A DNA stretch of 56,234 bases from SIG598 sp045580875 (GTDB lineage: Bacteria > Bacillota > Clostridia > Oscillospirales > Acutalibacteraceae), in assembly GCA_045580875.1 (NCBI GenBank), contig JAZNOP010000071.1, positions 1-56,234 on the forward strand. Reading direction: 5' to 3'. Of the stretch, positions 16,662-24,910 are shown one piece after another (position 1 is the first letter of the stretch; each line of letters begins with the position of its first letter). The notes below the pieces were generated by a model. The model did not search any database and was not told the origin of the DNA. It saw only the letters and a list, made by a program, of their open reading frames with translations. Both the position numbers and the translations under genes were made by a program.

Positions 16662-17234
16662 ATGAACGTATTGATTCTTATGGGAAGTCCCAAAATAAAC
16701 GGAAACACAGCAGAACTTTGCAAGCCTTTTATTGATGAGGCTCAACTGCTCGGCGCTCAGGTACGGTATGTTCCTCTGGTCACACTGGACATAAAACCCT
16801 GTCAGGGCTGCTACAGCTGTCAGAATGTTGCCGACAGCTACGGCTGCGCGATTTACGATGATATGACAGATGTGGCTGATGATATAATGTGGGCCGACCT
16901 GATAGTTCTTGCCACTCCGATTTTCGGCTGGTACTGCACAGCTATAATGAAGAATGTCATTGACAGACACTATGGATTCAACAAATATTACGGCTCGGCT
17001 CAGGGCTGTCTGTGGAGCGGCAAGCGTGTTGCACTTCTGCTTACACACGGTTATGACACTGACTATGCCACTTCACCCTTTGTCGATGGAATGGAGCGGC
17101 TCTGCAAGCATTCTTCACTGGAATACTGTGGTATGTACTCTGTCAGGGACGAAGATGATCTTGCATCTTTTCAGACCGAGGAAGCACAGAATGGTGCCCG
17201 GGAATTTGCGAGACGACTTATTGCAGCAGAATAA
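16662..17234 (+). CDS. NADPH-dependent FMN reductase / flavodoxin-fold protein
   Basis: The 190-residue protein starts MNVLILMGSPKINGNT, the FMN-phosphate loop of the NAD(P)H:FMN reductase family. It has PCQGCYSCQ near residue 48, the Cys spacing of iron-sulfur flavoproteins. It then shows TPIFGWYCTAIMKNVIDR, the flavodoxin-like second FMN loop. It is probably a cytoplasmic electron carrier or quinone/flavin reductase. The start has CGGAG nine bases upstream. It stands alone with its own promoter and terminator. Confidence 0.85.
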   Translation: MNVLILMGSPKINGNTAELCKPFIDEAQLLGAQVRYVPLVTLDIKPCQGCYSCQNVADSYGCAIYDDMTDVADDIMWADLIVLATPIFGWYCTAIMKNVIDRHYGFNKYYGSAQGCLWSGKRVALLLTHGYDTDYATSPFVDGMERLCKHSSLEYCGMYSVRDEDDLASFQTEEAQNGAREFARRLIAAE

Positions 17235-17245
17235 ACAAGCAGCAA

Positions 17246-17296
17246 AACAGACCGGAAAGACTTCAGCAAAACGAAGTTTTTCCGGTCTGTATTTTT
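17246..17296. terminator. Bidirectional terminator
   Basis: CAGACCGGAAAGACTTC (17248-17264) pairs with GAAGTTTTTCCGGTCTG (17273-17289) with one mismatch, and is followed by TATTTTT. It serves the convergent flavoprotein and DUF1295 genes. Confidence 0.88.
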
Positions 17297-18149
17297 ATAT
17301 TACCTTTACAGGCAAAAGCATTCTTGTCTGCGCCTTGTATTCTTTGAATCCGTCTTTTCTTGACTGTCTCTTTTCCGCAAGAGGTATGCTGACACAAAGG
17401 AACAGCAGTGTATTTGTTGCTGCGCCGGCAACAAGATACGGCTTGAAACCGAGTGCAAACACAGCTGAGAATGCCACTCCCCACCACATGAGTATTTCAC
17501 CCAGATAATTCGGATGGCGGGAATACTTCCAGAGACCTGTGCGAATAAAACCGCCCACTCCTGATTTTCTGAATCTGTGCATCTGTATGTCAGCTGTTCC
17601 CTGCAGTATTGCAGCACCGACTGAAACGCCCAGACATATCATACTCCAGATATTCACGTCGGCATCGCTGAGCATCATATAAACCGCAGGCAGAACACAG
17701 CCATATACAACAAAGGTCGGAACGAGATGTATTCCGAACAGATTGATTACCGGATAGAATATTCCGGTCTGATCATGGAGCATGGTGTATCGCCAATCCT
17801 GATATTCAAGCCCGTGGAAGGTATATGCCCAGTTGGCTGTCAGTCTGATGCCCCAGAAACACACTGCAAAAATCAGAAACAGCTTCAGCGGTGTCATAGT
17901 CTGCCCCATCGCAAAAGCAAGCAGAATGACAATCGGCTGAACACTCCAGTAGGGATCGTAAACCGATGCATTTCCAAATAAAACGCTGAACACAAAAGTT
18001 GCTGCTGTGGCTGCGACATCAGCAATAAGCAGATTGAGCCACATCTGATACGGAAGGGCTTTATATACTGCTATTCCGACTACGGAAGCGAGTATGTAAA
18101 CAACAGTGATAACCGCAAAGCTAGCTGCACGGCTTGACTTCAGTTTCAT
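17295..18149 (-). CDS. DUF1295-family membrane protein (steroid reductase/ICMT-like)
   Basis: The 284-residue protein has about seven membrane helices and the C-terminal motif SRHPNYLGEILMWWG, found in DUF1295, 5-alpha-reductase and isoprenylcysteine methyltransferase families. In those families this motif binds NADPH or SAM. FGNASVYDPYWSVQP is also typical of DUF1295. The physiological substrate is unknown. AAAGGAGAG lies eight bases before the ATG. The gene follows the PNPOx-like gene on the same strand, with an 11-bp AT-rich inverted repeat between them. Confidence 0.85.
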   Translation of the reverse strand: MKLKSSRAASFAVITVVYILASVVGIAVYKALPYQMWLNLLIADVAATAATFVFSVLFGNASVYDPYWSVQPIVILLAFAMGQTMTPLKLFLIFAVCFWGIRLTANWAYTFHGLEYQDWRYTMLHDQTGIFYPVINLFGIHLVPTFVVYGCVLPAVYMMLSDADVNIWSMICLGVSVGAAILQGTADIQMHRFRKSGVGGFIRTGLWKYSRHPNYLGEILMWWGVAFSAVFALGFKPYLVAGAATNTLLFLCVSIPLAEKRQSRKDGFKEYKAQTRMLLPVKVI

Positions 18150-18205
18150 TATATTATCTCTCCTTTATTTCAAAATTGCTGTAATGATATCACAACAGCA
18201 CCTGA

Positions 18206-18234
18206 AATATCTGATTCTGTGATAATCAGATATT
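18206..18234. repeat. AT-rich inverted repeat
   Basis: AATATCTGATT and AATCAGATATT form a perfect 11-bp stem with a 7-base loop. It lies between the PNPOx-like stop and the DUF1295 start. Neither strand has a T-run, so an operator or weak terminator is possible. Confidence 0.5.
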
Positions 18235-18244
18235 ATAAAGCACC

Positions 18245-18721
18245 CTATGACTCGGTAACAGACTTTCCGCAGATATGCTCCGGCACAAGGCGGAGCAGCA
18301 GGGTATTCTTTGCTGACGAGGCAATTTCGCCCGATATATAGCTTTCATCCTGCGTAAATTTATGACTGAGCTTTTCCGTTATATCGATTACTGTATCTAT
18401 GTCGTCAATTATCTCTATTCTGCCAAAAACAACCACACTTCTGACTCTCAGAGCCCACTCCCCTGGAGCGGCGCTGCCCTTGTCATAAACACAGAACGAG
18501 ACCTTATCACAGCGGCGCAGTGACTCCAGTCGGTGACCATATTTTCCGCAATGAAAATAAATACAGCCGTCCGCCGGTTCATACCAATGATTCATAGGCA
18601 TTCCATATGGATAACCGTCATCACCGTTCACCGACAGCACACCACGGGTCTCTACGGTAAGTACACTTATGCAGTCAGCTTCGGTCAACTGCTGCTTTTT
18701 TCTGAGCAATTCTCTGAACAT
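18245..18721 (-). CDS. Pyridoxamine 5'-phosphate oxidase-like flavin-binding protein
   Basis: The 158-residue protein has the split-barrel layout of the PNPOx-like/NimA group: MFRELLRKKQQL at the start, GYPYGMPMNHWY, IYFHCGKYGHRLESLRR (the flavin/DNA-binding-like segment) and VVVFGRIEII. Many relatives are 5-nitroimidazole reductases or general flavin reductases; I cannot choose between them. A promoter upstream overlaps the terminator of the acetyltransferase gene. The ribosome site AGAAAGGG is 14 bases from the ATG, longer than usual. Confidence 0.85.
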   Translation of the reverse strand: MFRELLRKKQQLTEADCISVLTVETRGVLSVNGDDGYPYGMPMNHWYEPADGCIYFHCGKYGHRLESLRRCDKVSFCVYDKGSAAPGEWALRVRSVVVFGRIEIIDDIDTVIDITEKLSHKFTQDESYISGEIASSAKNTLLLRLVPEHICGKSVTES

Positions 18722-18764
18722 AAGTCTCTGTTAATCCCTTTCTGACTAATTTTTATCCGGATAG

Positions 18765-18793
18765 AGTATATATAACAAAAGCCCCTTTTTCAA
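18765..18793 (-). promoter_or_regulatory. Sigma-A promoter of the PNPOx-like gene, overlapping a terminator
   Basis: Reverse strand TTGAAA (18793-18788), 17-base spacer, TATACT (18770-18765). The -35 element lies in the loop of the upstream gene's terminator hairpin. Confidence 0.65.
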
Positions 18794-18806
18794 GAGGCTT
18801 TTACAA
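18777..18806 (-). terminator. Terminator of the GNAT acetyltransferase gene
   Basis: AAAAGCC (18777-18783) pairs with GGCTTTT (18796-18802), with further pairing in the loop. The reverse strand ends the stem in a TTTTG run. Confidence 0.7.
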
Positions 18807-18836
18807 TAATTTGATTTTTCCGTTATAGTGAGAAAT

Positions 18837-19289
18837 TTATTTCGTGGTTTTGCTCATTCTGTAGCGACTGCCTTCTTCACTTACAACATCATAACCAAGT
18901 CTGCGATACAGTCTGATTGCAGATTCATTACGCATCTCTACATGAAGAACTACCGCCGGTACATTGCAATCCTCTGCGTACTCCTCAGCTATTTTTATCA
19001 GCTGTGTGCCTATGCCCTGATTCCTGTAATCTGCAGAAACTGATATGTCGTCAAGATAGATAAATCCTCCGTCTTCGCTGTGGAGTTCCATGGAAAGATA
19101 AGCTGCTGTCACCTCTCCCGCTTCAGCCACACATATCCAGCTGCCGCGATCTTCAAAGAAGCTGTCAAGGTCACCTTCTTCATACCCTTTGACATCGTCG
19201 GTTTTATATATCTCACGAAGCATCTCTATAAAGAGCTGTTCAATTTTCTCCTTATCAGCATAAGCTGCTTTGCGAAAGTTGAAAGTCAT
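18837..19289 (-). CDS. GNAT-family N-acetyltransferase
   Basis: The 150-residue protein matches GNAT motifs. YLDDISVSADYRNQGIGTQLI is interrupted as usual by the pyrophosphate-binding RNQGIG loop. It then has VPAVVLHVEMRNESAIRLYRRLGY, the C-terminal acetyl-CoA region. It transfers acetyl groups to an unknown amine. The ATG at 19289 has GAAGGTG six bases upstream. A longer reading frame upstream runs into the tmRNA gene and is spurious. It has its own terminator. Confidence 0.88.
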   Translation of the reverse strand: MTFNFRKAAYADKEKIEQLFIEMLREIYKTDDVKGYEEGDLDSFFEDRGSWICVAEAGEVTAAYLSMELHSEDGGFIYLDDISVSADYRNQGIGTQLIKIAEEYAEDCNVPAVVLHVEMRNESAIRLYRRLGYDVVSEEGSRYRMSKTTK

Positions 19290-19317
19290 TTTATTCACCT
19301 TCAATGCACTTGAGTAA

Positions 19318-19366
19318 AAATAACAAATCCGAACCCATCGCCAAGCGGCAGCAGGTTCGGATTTGC
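19318..19366 (-). terminator. Terminator of ssrA
   Basis: CAAATCCGAACC (19324-19335) pairs perfectly with GGTTCGGATTTG (19354-19365). The reverse strand continues with TTATTTTTAC, just after the tmRNA 3' end. Confidence 0.88.
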
Positions 19367-19372
19367 TCTGTG

Positions 19373-19721
19373 TGGTGGAGGCGAGGAGGATCGAACTCCT
19401 GTCCGAAAACCCTTCCCTGCAGCTTTCTCCGAGCGCAGTCGAACTGTTTAGGATTTCCCTCACGCGACGCCTGCCGACCGGCTGCGCGCTACGGTAGACC
19501 TTAATGCATGGCGGAGGTCAGGTCAGTCCTCCGCTCACGTTCACCGCTCAATCACGCCCTTACGAAGCCGCGGTACTCTCCGCTCGGACGGCCGCCTTAA
19601 TTAGGCAGCGACTGCAATAGAAGTATTGTCAGTTAATTTTAAGTTGGTGAGTTTATGGTGGATTCACCGCCACCGCTCGCTTACCACAGTTGTTGATCCC
19701 CGTCGAAACCATTGCGCCCCC
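19373..19721 (-). ncRNA. ssrA: tmRNA (transfer-messenger RNA)
   Basis: The reverse strand begins GGGGGCGCAATGGTTTCGAC, the standard tmRNA 5' end, and ends GTTCGATCCTCCTCGCCTCCACCA-like, with the T-loop and encoded CCA. The 349-nt molecule rescues stalled ribosomes. The tag reading frame ends at a TAA at 19601-19603 and encodes a C-terminus NTSIAVAA, preceded by Asp and Thr. No Ala resume codon is seen, so the first tag residue is uncertain (GAC at 19630 or ACT at 19633). The AVAA end differs from the common ALAA degron but remains Ala-Ala. Confidence 0.97.
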
Positions 19722-19750
19722 ATATATGCGCGGTTTCCCGGCGGAATAAT

Positions 19751-19779
19751 ATTATACTTCAGTTTTACACCTATGTCAA
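19751..19779 (-). promoter_or_regulatory. Consensus sigma-A promoter of ssrA
   Basis: Reverse strand TTGACA (19779-19774), 17-base spacer and TATAAT (19756-19751). The mature 5' end lies about 23 bases past the predicted start, leaving a precursor leader to be trimmed. Confidence 0.85.
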
Positions 19780-19898
19780 ATACTATTCCTGTTATTTATT
19801 TCAGCAATTGATGTAAATTCACTGCACAATATGTAATTTACGGAGATTGTATTCTGATATTCATGAAAGTGATTGCACCAAAAGCAACACCGGCGTGT

Positions 19899-20429
19899 TT
19901 ACAGCTCGTATTCAATTGCAAGAGCATTCGACTGGCAGAATTCGAAAAACTCATCATTTGTCATATCGTGAAAATATGTATTGAGCACTCTGCATACACC
20001 GCCATGGCTGACAAGCAGGACATTTTTGCCTTCGTATTCGCGCTTTACATCTTCAATCACAGCGTAAACACGTCGCGCAACCATCATCATGGATTCTCCA
20101 CCCGGATAACGGTATGCAAAACACCGCTTGTTCGCAAGGAATCCCTCATCGTGACGGTCTTCACCCTCGTATATGCCGTAGCACTGCTCTATAAGCCGCT
20201 CGTCGGTAATGATATCAAGTCCGCAGGCTTCAGCAACATATCCAGCAGTCTGCTGCGCGCGAATCATGGGCGAAGCTATAATTACATCTATATTTTCACT
20301 CTTCATGGCTTCGGCAAGAATCTTTGCCTGCTCTATGCCCTTTTCATTGAGCGGAATATCTGTTCTTCCGCATATTTTATCAAGACGGTTCCACTCCGTT
20401 TCGCCATGACGTGCTGAAAACAATCTCAT
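19899..20429 (-). CDS. Histidine phosphatase family protein (phosphoglycerate mutase-like)
   Basis: The 176-residue protein has the catalytic RHGETEWN at residues 7-14, ASPMIRAQQTA with the second Arg, and VSHGGVCRVL with the second catalytic His. This order defines the histidine phosphatase superfamily. Substrates range from sugar phosphates to alpha-ribazole phosphate and cannot be deduced here. AAAAGGTG lies seven bases before the ATG, and it has its own divergent promoter opposite copA. Confidence 0.9.
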   Translation of the reverse strand: MRLFSARHGETEWNRLDKICGRTDIPLNEKGIEQAKILAEAMKSENIDVIIASPMIRAQQTAGYVAEACGLDIITDERLIEQCYGIYEGEDRHDEGFLANKRCFAYRYPGGESMMMVARRVYAVIEDVKREYEGKNVLLVSHGGVCRVLNTYFHDMTNDEFFEFCQSNALAIEYEL

Positions 20430-20464
20430 TGCGATGCACCTTTTCTGTTTTTATTTCTATAACA

Positions 20465-20493
20465 ATTATAATCCCCGGACTTCGTTTCTGCAA
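20465..20493 (-). promoter_or_regulatory. Promoter of the histidine phosphatase gene
   Basis: Reverse strand TTGCAG (20493-20488), 17-base spacer, TATAAT (20470-20465). Confidence 0.65.
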
Positions 20494-20535
20494 CTGTTCA
20501 TAAAACACTTACATATTATTCACACACTTATCCAG

Positions 20536-20564
20536 TTGACATATACCCCCAGGGGGTATATAAT
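20536..20564 (+). promoter_or_regulatory. copA operon promoter with CsoR operator in its spacer
   Basis: A perfect TTGACA (20536-20541) and a perfect TATAAT (20559-20564) flank a 17-base spacer. The spacer is almost filled by a 9-bp inverted repeat, TATACCCCC-A-GGGGGTATA (20542-20560). The C-run/G-run dyad matches the known CsoR operator form, and a csoR gene lies in the same operon. Repression by apo-CsoR and release by copper(I) is therefore expected. Confidence 0.9.
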
Positions 20565-20604
20565 ATTATCAGATACTCTGAATCAGTTATACAATGGAGG
20601 TAAA

Positions 20605-22860
20605 ATGATGAGAGAAGATATCTATGATATCGGCGGCATGCACTGCGCTGCCTGTTCAAGCGCAGTTGAGCGTGTCACACGCAAGCTGGCAGGTGTTGAG
20701 CGCAGTGATGTAAATCTTCCGCTCAACCGTCTGACTATCAGCTACGATGAGAATGTTTGCACGCCTGATAAGATAATAGAAAAAATCGAGAAAGCAGGAT
20801 TTACTGCTCAGCTGCACATACAACCGGATAAAAAGAATATCAAAAAAACAGAAGCCGCTGAGACTGGTAATATAAAGAAGCAGGCTGAAAGAGAAAAGAT
20901 ATCGCTGATTGTTTCCATCTGCTTTGCAGGTCTGCTCCTGTTTGTCTCAATGGGACAGATGCTTATTCCGAATATGCCGGTTCCGGATATTTTCTCCATG
21001 CACACCCACCCTGTTAATTTCGCCATGCTTCAGATGCTGCTTGCTATTCCTGTACTTTTTATTGGCAAGCGCTTCTTCATCAGCGGTTTCAAATCGCTTT
21101 TCCACGGCAACCCAAACATGGACACCCTTGTGGCAATAAGCAGCACCGCATCATTCATTTTCAGCCTTGTCATGACTTTTCTTATGTCTGATAACGCCCA
21201 TCTCGTCCATAATCTTTATTATGAATCTGCAGCTGTAGTTGTTGCTCTTGTTTCTGTAGGAAAATATATGGAAGCGAGGAGCAAGGAAAAGACCAAAGAT
21301 GCCATCACACGCCTTATGAAGCTTGCACCTGAAACTGCAATCCTTGCAAACGGTGATATTCAGCGCGAGGTATCGATTGATCAGGTAAAGGTCGGCGATA
21401 CAGTACTTGTAAAGCCCGGTGCAAGAGTACCTCTTGACGGTATTGTTATCCGCGGTGAAGGCAGTATAAACGAAGCAATGCTAACCGGAGAAAGTCTGCC
21501 GGTCGAAAAAACTGAGGGCAGCGAGGTTATCGGCGGAAGTATATCTGTAGACGGCGCACTGTATGTCCGCGTTACACGTACAGGAGATGACACAACACTC
21601 TCCCGTATCATCAGATTCGTCGAAGATGCGCAGGGTAAAAAAGCGCCTATCTCAAAAACTGCTGATAAGGTAGCCGGCATTTTTGTACCTGCCGTCATTG
21701 CAGTTGCCCTTATAGCATCCATTATCTGGCTGATCTGCGGTGCAGAATTTTTCTTTGCTCTCAAGATATTTACCAGTGTTCTCGTTATAGCCTGCCCATG
21801 TGCTATGGGTCTTGCAACTCCTACTGCAATAATTGTCGGTACCGGACTTGGCGCATCAAAGGGTATTCTTGTGCGAAGCGGCGAGGCTCTTGAGATAACT
21901 CACGGCGTGAAGGTTGCCATATTCGACAAGACAGGCACCATTACTCAGGGCAAGCCAGTGGTTACTGACATGATCGCTGACGATGCAAACGATATGCTCT
22001 CTGCAGCATCTGCGCTTGAATCACTCTCCGAACACCCTCTTTCCAAAGCCATTTGCGCAGAAGCAGAAAAGCATTCCATCATTTCATACGGCACTCCTGA
22101 GCAGTTTGAGAATATCTCCGGCAGAGGTCTAAAGGCAATCTCTGCTGACGGTGATATTCTGCTCGCAGGAAACACCGCTCTGATGAACGAAAACGGAATC
22201 AGCACCGACAGCTTCGACAGCGATATTGAACGGCTGCAGCAGCAGGGCAAGACAGTTGTTGTAATTGCCAGAAATGATATCATTCTCGGTCTTATTGCCA
22301 TTGCTGACACCATCAAGCCTGATGCTGCGGAAGCTATAGCAAGACTTCGCTCTATGGGAGTTACACCTGTACTTCTTACCGGCGACAACAAAGCCGCAGC
22401 AAGCTATATCAGTCAGCAGGCAGGCATCAGCGAAATCGTTGCTGAGGTTCTTCCCACTGAAAAAGCAGAGGTCGTCAGGCAGTATCAGGAAAGCGGGAAT
22501 ATTGTCATGATGGTCGGCGACGGCATTAATGATGCTCCTGCCCTTGTTCAGGCAGATATCGGCTGTGCTATCGGAAACGGCAGTGATATTGCTATCGATT
22601 CTGCCGATATTGTTCTAATGAAGAATGAGCTCATGGACGTCTGCCGGGCTATCCGCCTCGGTCAGCTCACTATACGCAACATCAAGCAGAATCTCTTCTG
22701 GGCATTCTGCTACAACACTCTCGGTATCCCCATCGCCGCCGGTGTTCTTTATCCTGCATTCGGTATGCTCCTCTCCCCGATGATCGGCGCTGTTGCGATG
22801 AGTCTGAGTTCATTATTCGTTGTAAGCAACGCTCTCAGCCTCAAGCGAAAGAAATTATAA
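20605..22860 (+). CDS. copA: Copper-translocating P1B-type ATPase CopA
   Basis: The 751-residue protein has one N-terminal heavy-metal-binding domain with GMHCAACSS. A linker leads to eight predicted membrane helices including the ion-binding CPC (IACPCAMGLATPT), then DKTGTIT with the phosphorylated Asp and GDGINDAP. It exports Cu(I) from the cytoplasm at the cost of ATP. The ATG at 20605 follows GGAGG; longer in-frame extension upstream would cross the promoter. It is first in the copA-csoR-copZ operon. Confidence 0.97.
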   Translation: MMREDIYDIGGMHCAACSSAVERVTRKLAGVERSDVNLPLNRLTISYDENVCTPDKIIEKIEKAGFTAQLHIQPDKKNIKKTEAAETGNIKKQAEREKISLIVSICFAGLLLFVSMGQMLIPNMPVPDIFSMHTHPVNFAMLQMLLAIPVLFIGKRFFISGFKSLFHGNPNMDTLVAISSTASFIFSLVMTFLMSDNAHLVHNLYYESAAVVVALVSVGKYMEARSKEKTKDAITRLMKLAPETAILANGDIQREVSIDQVKVGDTVLVKPGARVPLDGIVIRGEGSINEAMLTGESLPVEKTEGSEVIGGSISVDGALYVRVTRTGDDTTLSRIIRFVEDAQGKKAPISKTADKVAGIFVPAVIAVALIASIIWLICGAEFFFALKIFTSVLVIACPCAMGLATPTAIIVGTGLGASKGILVRSGEALEITHGVKVAIFDKTGTITQGKPVVTDMIADDANDMLSAASALESLSEHPLSKAICAEAEKHSIISYGTPEQFENISGRGLKAISADGDILLAGNTALMNENGISTDSFDSDIERLQQQGKTVVVIARNDIILGLIAIADTIKPDAAEAIARLRSMGVTPVLLTGDNKAAASYISQQAGISEIVAEVLPTEKAEVVRQYQESGNIVMMVGDGINDAPALVQADIGCAIGNGSDIAIDSADIVLMKNELMDVCRAIRLGQLTIRNIKQNLFWAFCYNTLGIPIAAGVLYPAFGMLLSPMIGAVAMSLSSLFVVSNALSLKRKKL

Positions 22861-22887
22861 TTCACCAAGAAGGAGGTTGACTCTCAG

Positions 22888-23190
22888 ATGAGTGAATGCT
22901 GCGAATGCCGCAAAAAGAAAAAGCATCGTGACGACGACGAGCACAAGGCTCTCGGCAACCGGCTCAAGCGTATCGAAGGACAGATACGCGGACTTCAGCG
23001 AATGCTGGACGAAGATGCCTACTGCACTGACATTCTGACACAGGTAGCGGCCGTTCAGTCGGCCCTCAACAGTTTCAGCCGTGAGCTGCTTGACAGCCAC
23101 ATAAGAACCTGTGTTGTCACTGACATCAGAAATGGAAATGACGAGGTTGTTTCCGACCTCGTAAACACTATACACAAACTTATGAAATGA
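22888..23190 (+). CDS. csoR: Copper-sensing repressor CsoR
   Basis: This 100-residue all-helical protein of the DUF156 family contains LKRIEGQIRGLQRML. It has the Cu(I) ligand set Cys (YCTDIL), His and Cys (HIRTCV), spaced as in CsoR. The Cys- and Lys-rich N-terminal segment CCECRKKKKH is an extra. It should bind the dyad in the copA promoter and dissociate when copper binds. AAGGAGG precedes the ATG. It lies 27 bases after copA. Confidence 0.93.
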   Translation: MSECCECRKKKKHRDDDEHKALGNRLKRIEGQIRGLQRMLDEDAYCTDILTQVAAVQSALNSFSRELLDSHIRTCVVTDIRNGNDEVVSDLVNTIHKLMK

Positions 23191-23200
23191 GGTAATCACA

Positions 23201-23389
23201 ATGACAACAACCATCAAAGTAAACGACATGCACTGCCCGAAATGTGTTGAGCGCATAAGCAAAGCTATCGACATCGCAGGCTTCAAGGCAGAGGTCGATC
23301 TCGAAACAAAAACTGTAACCGTCGAGGATTGCTACTATGCACGAACTGTAGAAATTCTTGATGATCTCGGATTCGATCCTGAGGCATAA
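23201..23389 (+). CDS. copZ: Copper chaperone CopZ-like heavy-metal-associated protein
   Basis: The 62-residue HMA domain has MHCPKC as its metal-binding CxxC and a ferredoxin-like fold pattern. It would carry Cu(I) to CopA. GAGG lies eight bases upstream, and it ends the copper operon just before a terminator. The similar size and position to CopZ support the name, although the relation to other metals cannot be excluded. Confidence 0.85.
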   Translation: MTTTIKVNDMHCPKCVERISKAIDIAGFKAEVDLETKTVTVEDCYYARTVEILDDLGFDPEA

Positions 23390-23404
23390 TCTGCACAACA
23401 GATA

Positions 23405-23445
23405 AAGAAGACCACCGTTCAGTACCGAGCGGTGGTCTTTGATTT
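23405..23445. terminator. Bidirectional terminator after the copper operon
   Basis: AAGACCACCG (23408-23417) pairs with CGGTGGTCTT (23430-23439), followed by T. It separates the convergent copZ and phosphoesterase genes. Confidence 0.85.
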
Positions 23446-23458
23446 TATCCTGATTCTG

Positions 23459-24910
23459 TTATTTGCGGTAGCGCTTCTTCGGCTGCTTCTTTTTCTTCTG
23501 ATTAGGAGCAACATACGTACTGCGCTGTTTGCGCTCATCAGCAATACGTGAATACTTCGAACGCTTCTTGCCGATCATCAGCGCAATGAAATCATTCAGC
23601 TGATTAAGACGCTCATTGAGAAGCTCCTTGAGGGAACGGCTCTCGCTTTTGAACCAGTCGCCGAAGGAAGAGAAGGTGCTCTTCAAGCGGTCAATGACCG
23701 GATTGCCTGAAGGCTTGCCAATACCTGATTTCTTTCCGGTGCTGTTCTCAGCCTTGCCGGATTTGCTGCTGCCAGTCTCTTTTTTATCCTTTTTGCTGCC
23801 TTCGGTAATAGCAGGCTTGCTGTCTGTTGTGCCGGCAGCCACAGTTTCTTCTTCATCCTCTTTAAGAGAGAAACTAGGCATCACAACAAACGGTTCAGCC
23901 GGCTGCTGCAGCAACTCGCTATCCGGTCGTGTGAGCGTAAGGATAGCAATCTCCGGCGGATTGAGGAAACGGGGAATTGCCGAAGCAAGACCTCTGGTAA
24001 CAAACATCTGGGTATCATCGTCGGTATATATACCGGCTGTGTACTTCGGCAGTGCAGGCATTTCCGGACCGAACAGACCGCCGACAAACGGAAGTCTGAT
24101 ACTGCCGCCGTGGATATGACCGGAAAGCACAAGATCAGCACCCCATGCGCTGTAGCAATGGAAGGGATTAGGATCGTGTGCAAGCAGGATTACAGGTGCA
24201 TCGGTCGGACATTTACCGAGAAGATTCTCAACATCTTCCTCTGATACGTCGGCAAACTTCCACTTCCTCGGCGGAAGCTCTGCATCCTGAGCAAGAGGCT
24301 GGCAGAAACCGTAAATGTAAAGCTTCTTGCCTCCGGAAACCATCTCTGCGCTGGTATTCGACAGAATAACAGCACCGGAACGCTCGACCTCACGTACAAA
24401 GTTCTTGTGAAGCGTACCTCCGCCAAGACGAAGGTCATGATTTCCCGGCACGGTAATAATGGGAATCTTATCACCGAGGCTCTCGAGCAGATCATAGAAT
24501 GCATCAACATTGAACTTGTTTGAATCGCCCATATCTCCGACAAAGAAGATATAATCAGGTTCCTCACGCTTTATACGCTTTGCAAGCTCTGAATTGCTTT
24601 CACCGAATCTCATCTGATGAAGATCGGATATGACTGCAATCTTTGTTCCGTCAAACGCCTTCGGCAGACGCTCAAGAGTCACAAACTTCTTTGTAACAGT
24701 AAGCGCATATCTGCTTCTCAGAAACTCAAGCGCCAGCATAAGAATTATAAACACAACAGCTATTATTACAATCAGCTGTGCGGGAGTAAACCAATCCATG
24801 CTGAAATTTTCGAGCGCATCAATAAGATTGAACGGAGTATCCGTAGCACTTGCAATATCTGATGCGCTTACTATATCAGCTGGAGAAACAACTGTACTGT
24901 TGATTAACAA
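23459..24910 (-). CDS. Membrane metallophosphoesterase with basic C-terminal tail
   Basis: This 483-residue protein has an N-terminal acidic segment with a tandem S-x-x-D repeat (SPAD, SASD, SATD at about residues 8-22), one membrane helix (about 43-62) and then basic residues. This suggests N-out, C-in topology. The calcineurin-like domain has SDLHQMRFG, VGDMGD, PGNHD, AHDP and GHIHGG, the full metal-ligand set. The final 110 residues are Lys-rich and low-complexity. The TTG at 24910 is chosen because AAAGGAG lies eight bases upstream; an in-frame ATG upstream lacks this. Substrate is unknown. Confidence 0.82.
   Translation of the reverse strand: MLINSTVVSPADIVSASDIASATDTPFNLIDALENFSMDWFTPAQLIVIIAVVFIILMLALEFLRSRYALTVTKKFVTLERLPKAFDGTKIAVISDLHQMRFGESNSELAKRIKREEPDYIFFVGDMGDSNKFNVDAFYDLLESLGDKIPIITVPGNHDLRLGGGTLHKNFVREVERSGAVILSNTSAEMVSGGKKLYIYGFCQPLAQDAELPPRKWKFADVSEEDVENLLGKCPTDAPVILLAHDPNPFHCYSAWGADLVLSGHIHGGSIRLPFVGGLFGPEMPALPKYTAGIYTDDDTQMFVTRGLASAIPRFLNPPEIAILTLTRPDSELLQQPAEPFVVMPSFSLKEDEEETVAAGTTDSKPAITEGSKKDKKETGSSKSGKAENSTGKKSGIGKPSGNPVIDRLKSTFSSFGDWFKSESRSLKELLNERLNQLNDFIALMIGKKRSKYSRIADERKQRSTYVAPNQKKKKQPKKRYRK

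Noticed and set aside
19290..19504. N-terminal extension of the acetyltransferase and a rightward frame in this region
   Set aside because: Both run into the tmRNA gene and its terminator. The ATG at 19289 has a proper ribosome site.
20434..20604. N-terminal extension of copA by 57 residues
   Set aside because: It would cross the copA promoter and operator; GGAGG precedes the ATG at 20605.
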